Below, piece after piece: positions 21,821 through 32,039 of a DNA stretch of 64,000 nucleotides. The stretch is from the NCBI RefSeq assembly GCF_048544455.1, contig NC_133538.1, forward strand, positions 41,675,969 through 41,739,968, read 5' to 3'. Both the position numbers and the translations under genes were made by a program. The first letter of the stretch is position 1. Each line of letters begins with the position of its first letter. Origin of the DNA: Silene latifolia (taxonomy: Eukaryota > Streptophyta > Magnoliopsida > Caryophyllales > Caryophyllaceae). Under the pieces are notes generated by a model. That model did not search any database. It was not told where the DNA came from and worked only from the letters and a program-made list of their open reading frames with translations.

Positions 21821-23137
21821 ATGAATGCACATCCACAAGTTTAAACCTAACATGTGAGTTTAGTATGTCGGTTGTTTATCCAAATATCAAGTAATTGATG
21901 TCAAGGTCGATTTAGTGCTGATTTGCATACAAGACGGAAATTAAACATCCATTTACCGAGTTAGGTTTATGGTGCATAACGTGATCCATTTGTCTTAGAA
22001 AGGCGTTTTGCAAATGCAAAGTAAAAAGTGGACCTGCCAATCTCATTTGTCTTGTATTCGGGTTAACCGAAGTTTGGATCGTCCTAGACAAGTGCTGGAA
22101 AGGAAGAAGGACCTGCATCAGGTAGCCTATTGAGGCGGGAGCCTTAGGGCGATGCAAAGGGACCTGTCCAGGTTTGAAAACTGGGAATCAGTGGGCCAAT
22201 TTAGGCGCGAGGCAGCAGATGACCCAAAGGGGTGTCTCTTGATTGTTGAAAATGTATATGAAATGGTTTGTAAAAGGGTATTTGAAACCGTCTTTGTTGA
22301 AAAGGTCGTTTAGACCGCTTTTGTGCCAATATGAAGAACGAGACTTGAATAATCGTCATTGTGTTGATGATATTCGATGCCGGGTTCGGTTTTGCAAGCT
22401 TCACATGAATAGTTTTGAAAAATATTTATTATCAACTAATTGTGCCAAGTTACTTGTTTTCTAATTAGTCAATGTTCATCATCGTAATCGGATTTAAACC
22501 GACATGGTATGTGGAACCAAGGATGATTATGCATGTATGACTAATATGGTTGTTTTTGAAATTTAAACAAATGAATAAAATGTTTTAAATTACCTTTTAA
22601 AATGTAATTAACCAAATATTATCACCGAAACACGGATTAAAACGTCATGGTAGGAGGAACCAAGGTTGGATATAACTTATGGTTAAAAAGATTTATCATA
22701 AAAATGATTTGAAACGGTAAAAACCGATTGTAAAATGAACTGAAAATGGAAAGAATGAACTCAAACACGTTAGAGTTCTGACCTGGGCAGCCCATTTAGG
22801 CGCGAGCCACCTAGTTGTGACTAGGGGCTTCTGTTTCAGGTCAAAACTCGGTTTTGGCTCATTCGATCCGTATTTTGGACCATGTTATGCATGTTTTAGC
22901 ATGTTAAGGTCATAAAAATAGATAAAAAGACATGAAAGAAAAAGATTAATTACACCCTCATACTTACATGCTAGGTCGTAGGCGAGAAATCGACGGAAGT
23001 GTAAAAACTTGTTATGTCGGAAAACTCGGTTGAAAACCGTTTTAGCAATGTAAAGAATGTTGTTTTGTTTAGTGATTGTGTAGTTGGTCGAAATGGTTGG
23101 TCAAGTGATTTAGGAGTGGACGAATGAATTTACGAAT
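21821..23137 (-). mobile_element. 5' LTR of Tat/Ogre-like element 1, outer portion, truncated
   Basis: It continues the LTR interrupted at 5384 and follows the LTR at 47104-48705 and 57063 onward: CTAACATGTGA, GACGGAAATTAAACA, GGTTAACCG, a GC-rich AGGCGCGAGCC stretch, CAAAACTCGGTTTTGGCTC, and TTACACCCTCA. Similarity to Tat LTRs can be followed to about 23115. The TATA-containing part expected next is missing, because sequence of element 2's extra ORF begins at about 23138. The right end is therefore a deletion or recombination joint; its exact base is uncertain. Confidence 0.75.
22099..22240. repeat. GC-rich dyad segment in Tat LTR 1
   Basis: Short GC-rich pieces (ACCTGCATCAGG, TTGAGGCGGGAGCC, GGGACCTGTCCAGG) with local inverted symmetry stand out from the AT-rich LTR. 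A second piece, GGCGCGAGCC, lies near 22798. Comparable pieces occur in the LTRs at 44811 and 47104. Confidence 0.5.
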
Positions 23138-23434
23138 GTGGAAAAACACGACATGGGTGGTTTTAACTTAGGGTCAATTATAAGTTTGAAGCTGGTGAAG
23201 GTAATTAGGCCCTTTTTGGATGCTTGTCTTGAATATTGGGACCCGAATTTTCATGTATTTGCCTTTCTGGGAGGTAAAATTTGTCCCTTTCCTAAAGAAA
23301 TTGCTGCAGTTGGAGGATGGGATGCAAAAAGTGTTCCGGCTATACCCCCAAGCTCTCAAGGATTTAAAAATAAATTTAGAGATTTACTTGGATTGACCAA
23401 GGCTGAGGTAGACCGTCTTGTCACCTCAAAAGGT
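23138..23434 (+). pseudogene. Extra ORF of Tat element 2, N-terminal part
   Basis: The frame reads ...LKLVKVIRPFLDACLEYWDP, FHVFAFLGGKICPFPKEIA and ...GLTKAEVDRLVTSKGV, a pattern reminiscent of the plant mobile domain / DUF7745-like proteins carried by many plant gypsy elements; this is recalled, not searched. It lies on the strand opposite to gag-pol, between pol and the expected 3' LTR, where Tat elements often have an antisense extra ORF of unknown function. The solo LTR at 23440 interrupts it, and the frame resumes at 24951. The true N-terminus is probably lost at the joint near 23138. Confidence 0.65.
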
Positions 23435-23439
23435 GTCTG

Positions 23440-24945
23440 TGATACGTGCCTTTTATATAGTCTCTTTGGCCTTTTTATGCACTTATTTCTATGCTATATA
23501 TTATCGTAGTTTTATGCTATGAAATGCCCCGAATATACTACTTTGGTTTGTTTTATTCTTTGCAGGAATAAACCAGAAAATAGTGAAATCGAGCCTTTTA
23601 CCGTCCGTTTAGCATGCATTTGGAGGAAGAGTGAATTTGGAGCGGGAATGTAGCTGTCTTGAGATGCGCAAAGAAGAAAGATAGCTAGGCGAGCAAAGGA
23701 AGAACTTTAAATTGCTAGTGCCTACTTTGAAGAGCCATATATCGAGTTATACAACTGATTTTCAGTTAATTCCAATTGGAAATGAAAGCTTGTCCTCTTA
23801 TCTTTCCAACACCATCGGAATCGCCCTGTTTGCCCATGTAACGAAGAAATGGCAGCCGTTTGAAGTTCAGTGGGCGAAGCAGGAATTGTGCGCTGGAAAG
23901 TACTCGATCGAGTACAATTATGTTCGATCGAGTCCTTTTTCTACTCGATCGAGTAGTTGCATTTTAAGGTTTACTCGATCGAGTAGATTTTCTACTCGAT
24001 CGAGTGGTTTGAGCTTAATTTTGTTCGATCGAGTGATATAAAGTTACTCGATCGAGTGATTAGCTTATATACTCGGGATTTTTAACCCGTGTTAGGTTTA
24101 TTTTATGTTAATAATGACTTCCCTATATAAAGGAAGTCGGGATTAGGTCATAAGGATCCTGGATACTACTAGGACGATGCTTCTATCACACTTTATGGTT
24201 TTCCTTCTCTCTTTTCACTGTTAAACACTTTTCCACCATTCTTTTCCGGATCTCTTAATCAGTAATTCCTTTCCTTAGTCTTTTTCTTCCTTTACTTTAT
24301 TTTTAATTTATGATATTGTTTATTCCTTTATTTTTCGTTCTTTCTCTTCCCTTATCTATGTTTAGCTAATTCCCCTGCTAGGATTTAGGGGAGTCGATGA
24401 ACCAATGTTAATTGCTAATTAGGTTTACGGATTTGTCGTTGTTGTTAAGTCTATGTTGTTAATCACTGCTTTAATTGTATCTTGCTAATTGAATCAATGC
24501 ATTTAGCCATTTTTAACCTTGATAAGCCTTGACCTAGACCGGAAGGTTGGAAGGGGTGAGACCTGCAGTGAACATTAGGATGCTTTAGTGAGGGCGGAAG
24601 CTAAGCTAATAGTATTTTAGGGCGAATTGAGACCAGAAGGAGATATTCAGTGCCCCTTAGACCGAAACATCGACTGATCTGTGACCTTAGCTGCAATTAA
24701 CTGGCGTTTATTGATGAACCGACAATCCTAGTTTCCTTTATTTCTTATTAATTCTTCTACTATTTTCTCTTGCCTCAATCTCATTAGTTTAGTTAAATCA
24801 ATTCAAACCCCCAGTTTAGTGACCTCAGACGAACCGAATTGAAGAGTAGATAGTGACCGCCTCCCTGTGGAGATCGACCCTACTTACTGCTAGCTTCTGT
24901 TAGTGTAACTAGGTATTTTATTTTTGGTACCTGACGACGGTATCA
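23440..24945 (+). mobile_element. Athila-type solo LTR (1506 bp)
   Basis: It starts TGATACGTGCC and ends GACGACGGTATCA, with target duplication GTCTG at 23435-23439 and 24946-24950. It matches the LTRs of the elements at 34121 and 58535 (shared ACTTTGGTTTGTTTT, TTGCAGGAAT, and CTCCCTGTGGAGATCGACCC). A likely TATA box (CTATATAAAGG) lies near 24122, and it carries seven TCGATCGA motifs. Confidence 0.9.
23901..24060. repeat. TCGATCGA cluster in the Athila-type solo LTR
   Basis: Seven copies, five as TACTCGATCGAGT and two as GTTCGATCGAGT, are spaced about 17-30 bp, upstream of the presumed TATA box. Confidence 0.92.
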
Positions 24946-24950
24946 GTCTG

Positions 24951-26106
24951 CATGTTTGAATTTGTTGATCGATTTATAAATAGGGAGGACCCTACTATCT
25001 CTTACGTGTCGAAGCGTAGAGCTTACGGATTTTGCCTTCTTCATTGCTATGTCTTGCGAGGGCATGTGGACCAAGAGATGAGGGGTGACCCGCGATTTTT
25101 AGGAATAGTGGAGCAAATGGAACTGCGTAGGAGCCCAGCATGCTTAGATTTAGGGGAGACCATTCTAGGATTGGACAATAGGAAGGCGAATCGCGAGCAT
25201 CCTTATCTAGGGAGTCCTATTATTTTACAGGTAAGAACCCGTTTTCATGTCCTATTCGGCCATTTTTTTTCTCTTTTTTTGGTTTTTTTTGTCCGGTCCT
25301 GGGATACTAACTCTCATCCCCTTTTGCAGATCTGGCTAATGGAAAGGTTGTGCTTAATCGAGCCCCCAGTTGACGTGACAGGATATCGCTACCGATCAAT
25401 TGTGATGAGAATGAGGCTATACATGGTGGACTTCACTCGAGTATGCGACTATTGGGAAAATAAATTGAAGAGTGAAGGTGGGCCCTTGATCAGGTGGATA
25501 GTGCAATGGTGGCATCTTAGATCGGTGACTGGAGTATCGTGCTTGGATTCGACACGGTCGATTCGCATTCCCGGATTTGAATTCATGGTCCATACCTTTC
25601 CGGAGAGACTGATGATTCAAGTGGGCCTAAGACATAAAATCCCAAAGCTAGATACCGTCCCGCAAACCGCCGTGGCGCGTACTTCGGAGTCTTATCGAGA
25701 GTGGGCTATTCGCTGGGCCCAAAGAAATATGTGGTTCATACCTGTTCCGGTTGGCTCGTTATGGGTATCTGACTCATATCTGCAGTGGAGGAAAGCTAGC
25801 ACTCCCGAGGAGCGTGAAAAGCTAAGGAAGCACGAGCCTGTAGACTATAAGATCCGCGAGGTGGTGAAGGAGAACCAAAAGTACTTAACTGAAGAGGAAG
25901 AAGAGCCCGGATATCGGGTCGTCCGTCCATCGAAGAAACCAAAGAATGCTCCTGCCGAGAAGATGGTGGTGGATCAAAATGGGAAAGCTAGACCGCGAGA
26001 ACGACTGTTGGTGATTAGGTCGGAAATAACGCAAGAGAGTCCCGCTCGTGGTCAAGACAAGAAATATGACAAGGGTGACAAAGGCAAGGGAAAAATGGAA
26101 GAGTAG
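24951..26106 (+). pseudogene. Extra ORF of Tat element 2, C-terminal part, with an intron
   Basis: Across the solo LTR the frame continues with no loss once one GTCTG copy is removed. It reads KRRAYGFCLLHCYVLRG, DLGETILGLDNRKAN, then after the intron IWLMERLCLIEPPVDVTGYR, ...VQWWHLRSVTG and a basic, Glu/Lys-rich tail ending KGKGKMEE with a stop at 26104-26106. A GT-AG intron of 99 nt is described separately. Length is about 350 residues without it. No catalytic motif is recognised. The open frame, apart from the later LTR insertion, suggests it was maintained more recently than pol, which is full of lesions. Confidence 0.65.
25231..25329 (+). other. Intron in the antisense extra ORF
   Basis: GTAAGA at the 5' end, a T-rich tract, and TTTTGCAG at the 3' end give a canonical plant intron of 99 nt. 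It joins ...GSPIILQ to IWLMERL. Being a multiple of three without a stop, its retention keeps the frame open but inserts a Phe-rich stretch unlike the rest of the protein. Confidence 0.7.
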
Positions 26107-26723
26107 CCTTAGTCATTTTTATAGTATTATTTATTATTATTTGAGTTGTAATAAATGGCGGGGTTTTTAAATCCTAGCCTAGCATTTTAATTTTCAGCAT
26201 TTTAAATTTAGATGTATTTGGCGTATTACTATTATTTAAGGAATAATGAATAAATGATTTAGTAGTTAAGAAACTTTCACAAATTTTCTTTATTTATTCT
26301 TGTCGAATTTCAATTGCAACATGCAAATGTCCTTCTATTTACATTTTGGAATGACGGGTTGTATCCTGTAAAGGATTGCCTACGTAATTATTAGAAAAAA
26401 TGAAATCAAACCCTGTACGTAGTTCGAAAAAATGTAAAAGAATAAATGTTCGAAGCAAAAGCTTGTAATGAACTTAGAAAATAAGCGTGTGCTTTACTTA
26501 CTCCTAAGGAAATGCAATTCAATTTCATAATATGAGGATGTCAAAATGTCAAAACGCAAGAGCGAAATGTCATAAGCTTTTTAGCGGGCCAGGGCCCGTT
26601 TTTATTTCGTGTCGCAAGAGCGACACGTGGGTCACGCGAGGCGCGTTTTATCCTATTTCTAAGGGTAGTAACGTTTCAATTGGTCTAGGTTAGTCGGATT
26701 AGAAAACTCATTCCCGTCTAGGT
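26107..26723 (-). other. Region between extra ORF and integrase of element 2
   Basis: Convergent ends: the plus-strand ORF stops at 26106 and the minus-strand integrase ends at about 26724. A GC-rich stretch at 26575-26655 contains CGTGTCGCAAGAGCGACACG, a perfect 20-nt hairpin-capable inverted repeat, and GGGCCAGGGCCC. Function unknown; a terminator or fold-back role for one transcript is possible. Confidence 0.5.
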
Positions 26724-27854
26724 CTATGATCTTAACCGCACCCCCTGAAAGTATTGACTTGACCAAATTGGTCCTGCCCAATTGGGTTTAAATTTTCCCC
26801 GTGGATCGACAGGTAAGAGAGCTTTGACTGACTTAAGTACTAAATCCCCTTCCTTGATATTTCTGGGTTTGACCCGTTTATTAAAGGCTTGTTTGATACG
26901 TGCTTGATATGTCTGCACATTATGTAATGCGCGTAGCCTCCGTTCGTCCAAGAGGACGAGCTCATCATATCTGTCCCTATTCCATTCAGCTTCTGGAATT
27001 TGACTTTCGAGTAAAATACGTAGAGATGGGATCTCTAGCTCAACTGGTTGCACAACTTCCATGTCGTAAGTCAAATAGAAATGAGTAGTCCCAGTGGGCG
27101 TCCTAACTGACATGCGATATCCCCATAACGCAAAGGGTATTTTGCTAGGCCAATCGCGGTAATTGTCGATCATTTTCTTGAGGATTGTGACGATATTTTT
27201 GTTAGCTGCCTCTACCGCACCATTAATTTGAGGTCTATATGGCGAGGAATAGTGATGCTTGATCTTATATTTGGCTAGCAACTGTTCAGCTTTGGCTTGA
27301 AAATGCAAACCGTTGTCACTGATGATTTCATGTGGGCAACCACATCGATAGATGATATTGGTTTGTATGAACTTTGCCACATGTTTGGCTGTAAGGCTAG
27401 TGTAAGACACTGCTTCGACCCATTTAGTACAATAGTCGATAGCTACTAGAATGTAACAGTGACCTCCTGTCCCAGCTGGAGTGATTTTCCCGATGATATA
27501 TATTCCCCAAGCAGAAAATGGCCAAGGAGATGTCATGGTATATAGCATTGAGGGAGAAACATGTTGCACATTCCCGAAGATCTGGCAATTGTGACAATGC
27601 CTGATATATTTGATGCAATCTGATTCCATTGTCGTCCAGTAATACCCTAGACGCGTAATTTTCTTTGCCATCATAGGTCCACTCATGCGAGGACCACATT
27701 CTCCATCGTGAACTTCTTCCACTACTTTCCGTGCTGGTGAATGATCAAGGAAACGCAAGAGGACACCAAGTGGTGTTCTTTTGTACAACTCTCCCTGCAT
27801 GAGGAGGTATTGAGAGGCAAGTAGGCGTATGGCACGTTGTCCCCTCTTTTCCAT
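26724..27854 (-). pseudogene. pol: Tat integrase (element 2)
   Basis: The 376-codon frame shows VHDGECG...CHNCQ (zinc-binding N-terminus with its second His apparently replaced in GPRMSG), LVAIDYCTKWVEAVSY, EIISDNGLHF (second catalytic Asp), YRPQINGAVEAANKNI (catalytic Glu) and a C-terminal NIKEGDLVL domain. The first catalytic Asp, expected in a WGMDVIG-type motif, is Tyr here (WGIYIIG), so the enzyme would be inactive. The downstream end is frameshifted. Order after RNase H and sequence place it in Ty3-gypsy, Tat lineage. Confidence 0.9.
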
Positions 27855-28137
27855 ATCTGGTGGATATGTACCATTAAGCTTAAAGTTTAGAATGGTCTGG
27901 AACTAAGGTTCTTCTGGGTTTTCCTCTTCATCTGTAAAGAAGTGTACATAGGCTGGCTCTGACAACCCTTCGATGCAAAAAGGAATTTCAACCATGTTGT
28001 CTGGCATATTAACCAAGGATGCGAGTTTTGCAAGAGCGTCCATAAAATGATTTTCTTCACGAGGCAGGTGTAAATAAGTAACCTGATCGAAGAATTGAGC
28101 AATATGATCTATCCTAGCCTGATAGGGTGCTAGACTT
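27855..28137 (-). pseudogene. pol: Tat linker between second RNase H and integrase
   Basis: Read with frame changes, this gives LHLPREENHFMDALAKLASL and a PAYVHFFTDEEENPEEP segment, the usual linker in Tat elements. A stop after the latter and shifts on both sides show decay. Confidence 0.65.
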
Positions 28138-28425
28138 TCACTTTGGATTTTCCAGAACAGTGATGATTTGGTTAATGATTAAAGAAGAGTCCCCGTGAAC
28201 TCGAAGGTTCTTGATACCTAAACTCACTGCTACTTGTAGACCAATGAGGCAAGCTTCATACTCTGCTGCATTATTTATCACCTCGAAGTCGAGTTTGACA
28301 GAAAGTGGTGTATGCTCGCCTTCAGTAAAAATAAGCAATATTTCTATTCCAAATCCTCTCAAATTGGACGCCCCCATCAAAGTAAAGATCCCAAGAATCT
28401 GTACTAGTTTGTAAAATATCCTCAT
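28138..28425 (-). pseudogene. pol: Second (archaeal-type) RNase H of the Tat element
   Basis: The frame carries GEHTPLSVKLDFEVINNAAEY, ...EACLIGLQVAVSLGIKNLRV and HGDSSLIINQI. An additional RNase H domain after the first is a hallmark of the Tat/Ogre lineage. The opening Asp motif (YFDGG) is readable only in the neighbouring frame, at the end of the ORF to its right, so a frameshift cuts the domain. Confidence 0.82.
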
Positions 28426-29056
28426 CTGGAAACGACCACATGTATATTACTTGCGTATCGTTAATTGGATTATCTGCGAATAATTCTGCCACGGCACTTC
28501 CCTTTATGACTTTCAAAGGTACATATTTGAGATCGAACTCTGAGAGCATTAGGGTCCATCTTGCCAAGCATCCATTGAGGACAGGTTTCTCCAAGAGGTA
28601 TTTGACGAAATCCATTTTAGAATACACTTTGACCGAGTAGCTAAGCATGTAATGGCGTAGCTTCTTTGTTACCCACACAAGAGCGAGGCATGTCTTCTCG
28701 AGAGGTGTGTACTTACTCTCATACTCTAAGAACTTCTTACTAAGGTAGTAGATAACGCTTTCTTCTTTCCCAACGGTGTGCGCAAGCATAGCCCCCATGG
28801 TTGTTTCGGTAATTGTGAGATATAAACCAAGAGGTTGATCTCGTTGAGGAGGCATTAGCACTGGTGGTTTGGCCAATATCTCCTTTATCCTGTCAAATGC
28901 CTTTTGACAGTCATCGTCCAATATGGTATGATCCGTTTTCTTGAGCTTTTTGAAGATAAGTTCGTAGATCGTAGTGAGTTTCGATATGAATCGACTTATG
29001 TACTGTACTTTGCCCAGGAATCCTCTAACCTCCTTTTCTGTTTGAGATTGTGGCAT
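28322..29056 (-). pseudogene. pol: Tat RT connection and first RNase H
   Basis: It begins with TEKEVRGFLGKVQYISRFIS and AFDRIKEILAKPPVL, then the gypsy RNase H (TETTMGAMLAHTVG, SVIYYLSKKFLEYESKYTPL, EKTCLALVWVTKKLRHYM), and ends in DLYFDGG, the start of the second RNase H. It is in the same frame as the RT core upstream, from which one stop separates it. Confidence 0.88.
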
Positions 29057-29101
29057 CTCAATTAAGGCCTTGATCTTGGATGGATCAATTTCTATTCCCC
29101 T

Positions 29102-29542
29102 CTAGCTGACAACGTATCCCAGAAGCTTGCCTGACGTTACACCGAATGCACATTTCTGTGGATTGAGCCTCATGTTGTATTTGCGTAATCTGAGGAAGAA
29201 TTTGCGAAGGTTAGCAATGTGCCCTTTTCTATCCTTAGATTTGACGATCATGTCGTCTACGTACACCTCCACCTCGTTATGCATCATGTCATATAGAGAA
29301 GTAGTTGCAGTGTGTTGATATGTAGCCCCAGTATTGATTAGCCCGAATGGCATAACAGTATAGCAGTATGTGCCCCACTGAGTAACGAAGGATGTATTGT
29401 GCATATCTTCTATGGCCATTTTGATTTGGTTATACCCTGCATTCCCTTCCACGAAGGATAACAACGTGTGATCTGTTGTATTATCTACCAATATATCGAT
29501 GTGTGGTAGAGGGAAGTCGTCTTTAGGACTCGCTTTGTTCAA
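29102..29542 (-). pseudogene. pol: Tat RT core
   Basis: The frame has KDDFPLPHIDILVDNT, FVTQWGTYCYTVMPFGLINT and VYVDDMIVKSK, the catalytic box of Ty3-gypsy RT. The first catalytic Asp motif, usually LSFMDGFSGYNQI, reads LSFVEGNAGYNQI, so Asp is Glu here. The frame matches 29570-29782 and 28322-29056 apart from single stops. Confidence 0.9.
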
Positions 29543-29569
29543 GTCTCTGAAATTAACACAAACTCGGAT

Positions 29570-29782
29570 TCACCCATCCTTTTTGGGTATAGGGACTATA
29601 TTAGCCACCCAGTCTGAATGCTCGGAAACTTTGATGAATCTGGCTTTGAATTGCTTATCGAATTCTTCTTTAATCTTAAGAGCCCACTCTGTCCTTATCC
29701 GACGAAGCTTCTGTTTCACAGGTTTGAAACCTGGCTTAATTGGAATGCGATGTTCTGCAATATCCCTATCGATCCCTGGCAT
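29570..29782 (-). pseudogene. pol: Tat RT N-terminal segment
   Basis: Motifs MPGIDRDIAEHRIPIKPGFK, RRIRTEWALKIKEEFDKQF and SDWVANIVPIPKKDG are the opening blocks of Tat RT. It is separated from the upstream protease-RT linker (29716-30051) by a frameshift near 29800. Confidence 0.85.
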
Positions 29783-29799
29783 GTCCTTGTAAGACCAAG

Positions 29800-30465
29800 T
29801 GAAAAAGTCTTTGAATCGTGTAAGATGTCGATGAAATTGGCCCTTTCAGTTGGGTCTAGGGTCGTCCCTATCCTAAGTTCTTGGGGTTCTAATTTCGTTC
29901 CTACGTTGATAGGTTCGGTGTTTTCTATTACCGGTGCCCCTTCCCCCTCTTCTAGTATTTCTTTAATTATATAGGAAGGTAATTCGATTGAGTCTGGGTC
30001 AGGATCATCCTCATTATCATCGTAAATAGAATTGCATTCAGAATAACACAAGGACTAAGCAGAATCAGATTTATTCCTATTAGAGTTTGATAACAGCTAA
30101 AACAAAGAAGCCATCTGCGCAGTAGTCCGTGGCGGTAAAGGGACTGATGCTGGGACATTTCCTAAGGTACTGTTATTAGGTGATACTATGCTAGGAGAAA
30201 CAAAAGGGTGGAGAGTGACGATAAGAAGAGAGTCTCTAGCGACTTCTCTAGACTTAAGTTCCGACTCCAACTCTGATTCCGACTCTAACTCGAATTCATC
30301 GTCTTCGGGTTCTCCTTTGAACATCTCTCCTTCTCCAGTAGTGATCTTGAAGAGATTTCCTTGATTGTTGGTCCACTTGATTGACTTTCTCCATCCTTTC
30401 TGCTGATTCGAGCTGGTGTCAGTGATCAGTGCTGTAGGGTTGAAATGGTCGTCTTGAAGTATCAT
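29800..30465 (-). pseudogene. pol: Tat protease-RT linker
   Basis: An acidic, low-complexity stretch (EDDEFELESESELESELKS near 30280) and LDPTERANFIDILHDSK lie in the same frame as gag and protease but are interrupted by a stop after AQMASLF. Such variable linkers before RT are usual in Tat elements. No enzymatic motif. Confidence 0.7.
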
Positions 30466-30480
30466 GGTAATGATCTTATC

Positions 30481-32037
30481 CTACGCTACCTTGACGAAAC
30501 GATCCTCTCCAAACAGAAGGCTAACAGCATGTTCGTCGAGATAAGGTGTCTGACGAGTTTTGACGGTAGGAACCATTTCTGGAGGAATGAAGTAGCAATC
30601 GTGGAAGACCTCGATTCCAGGTAGTTGAATGCCTCTGTACAACCAAGGTTCGGGAAATCCATGAAAATATCCATAGTCCCCTTCCCTGAAGAAGTACCCA
30701 TTTAGTGTAGGGAGATAGGGTTGCATTTGGATTCCCTTACTTTTGCGATTCTGAAATTGAGTAAGTATTTCGATGATTTCGGCCTTCGTGGGCTTGTACC
30801 CCAAGCCTAGTGGTATCTTTTGAGAGTTACCTTCCTTAAAAGGTGTAAAGGTACTCTCTCTGACAGGGTTTAGTGGTATTCGTGGGAAGTATCCCTGGGA
30901 TTTGAGTATGTGGTTGACCACTAAGTTAGAGTATGGGTCGAAGTACAAGGGAGCCAGCACGCTCTCTATAAGGTTTATGTTTTTAAATCCTCCAAGTTCG
31001 TGTAATTGATCTGTAACTACTTGGTTGCTTGACATTTTCTCTATCACGGCCTTGATAGGTGACGAAGTGACCGTCACTACCTTGCCATCTAGAGAGATCT
31101 TGATCTTTTGGTGTAAGGTGGATGTCACTGCTTTGAAAGGGTGAATCCAAGGCCTACCTAGAAGTATATTGAAATATGCCTCGATATCCACTATCTGAAA
31201 ATTAACCTTTCGCTCGATTGGCCCAGTGGCCACGGTAATTTTAAATAGCCCCACTACTTTACGTCGCGTTCCATCGTATGCCCGAATGCTCTGGTTAGTA
31301 GGAGTCCAATCTGATTCTTTCATGTCTAACTTGTATGTTGTCTTTAGTGGTATGACATTGACTGCGGAGCCATCATCCACCAAAGTCATTGGTACATTTT
31401 TCTTCAAGCATGTGACTGTGATGTATAGAGCAAGGTTATGAGTGATGCCATAGGGAGGCAAGTCCTCATCTGAGAAAGTAACCGGGTTACTTAGCTTGAC
31501 TGAGTCTTGGAAGACTAGGTTGATGACATCATCGGGTGTAGAGTCATGTGCTACATTCAATTTAGCCAATGCTTGCAGTAAAGCCTGGCGATGAGGGAAT
31601 GAACATGCAACTAGTTGCCAGACTGAAAGATCAGCCTTTGTCCGTTGAAGTTGCTTCAATAAATGGTCAGGAGATGTATCCTCGCCATCATTTGGCGTGA
31701 TGACATTGGTGTTAGTAGCAACTCGACCACTCGCTTGTCCTTGAGTGACATTTTGATATGGACGTCCTGAGCGAGTAAGGTAGTCTACATCTTGATCTTC
31801 ACTAGCCTTGACTAGAGGATGTTCTTTGAGGTAAACATCTTCATCGTCATTTTCCAATATTCCATTGACGATACGGAGCTCTCTCAAGCTTATGATTTCA
31901 GCTTCTAAACTGTTTATTTGCTCGACTAGATTGTCGGTTACTGCGATCACTTCTTGCATTGTGGATCCTTGAGATAAGATTAGAACCACTGGCATGTCTC
32001 CCCTAGGTATAGTGCTTGGATTGCATATGGATGCCAC
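30481..32037 (-). pseudogene. pro: Tat aspartic protease region
   Basis: The 518-codon frame contains MTLVDDGSAVNVIPLKTTYK, the protease active-site region (Tat elements usually have DNGS or DDGS), followed by NFQIVDIEAYFNILLGRPWI, the second conserved block (ILGRPWIH). Protease cleaves the polyprotein. The C-terminal part has a GDYGYFHGFPEPWLYRG segment typical of Tat. It is in the same frame as gag (32040-33468). Confidence 0.87.
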
Positions 32038-32039
32038 TA

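Noticed and set aside
21821..23137. Reading this LTR piece as the 3' LTR of Tat element 2
   Set aside because: It is much closer to the LTRs at 4914 and 47104 than to element 2's own 5' LTR at 44811, and it completes the copia-split LTR through the ATGAA duplication.
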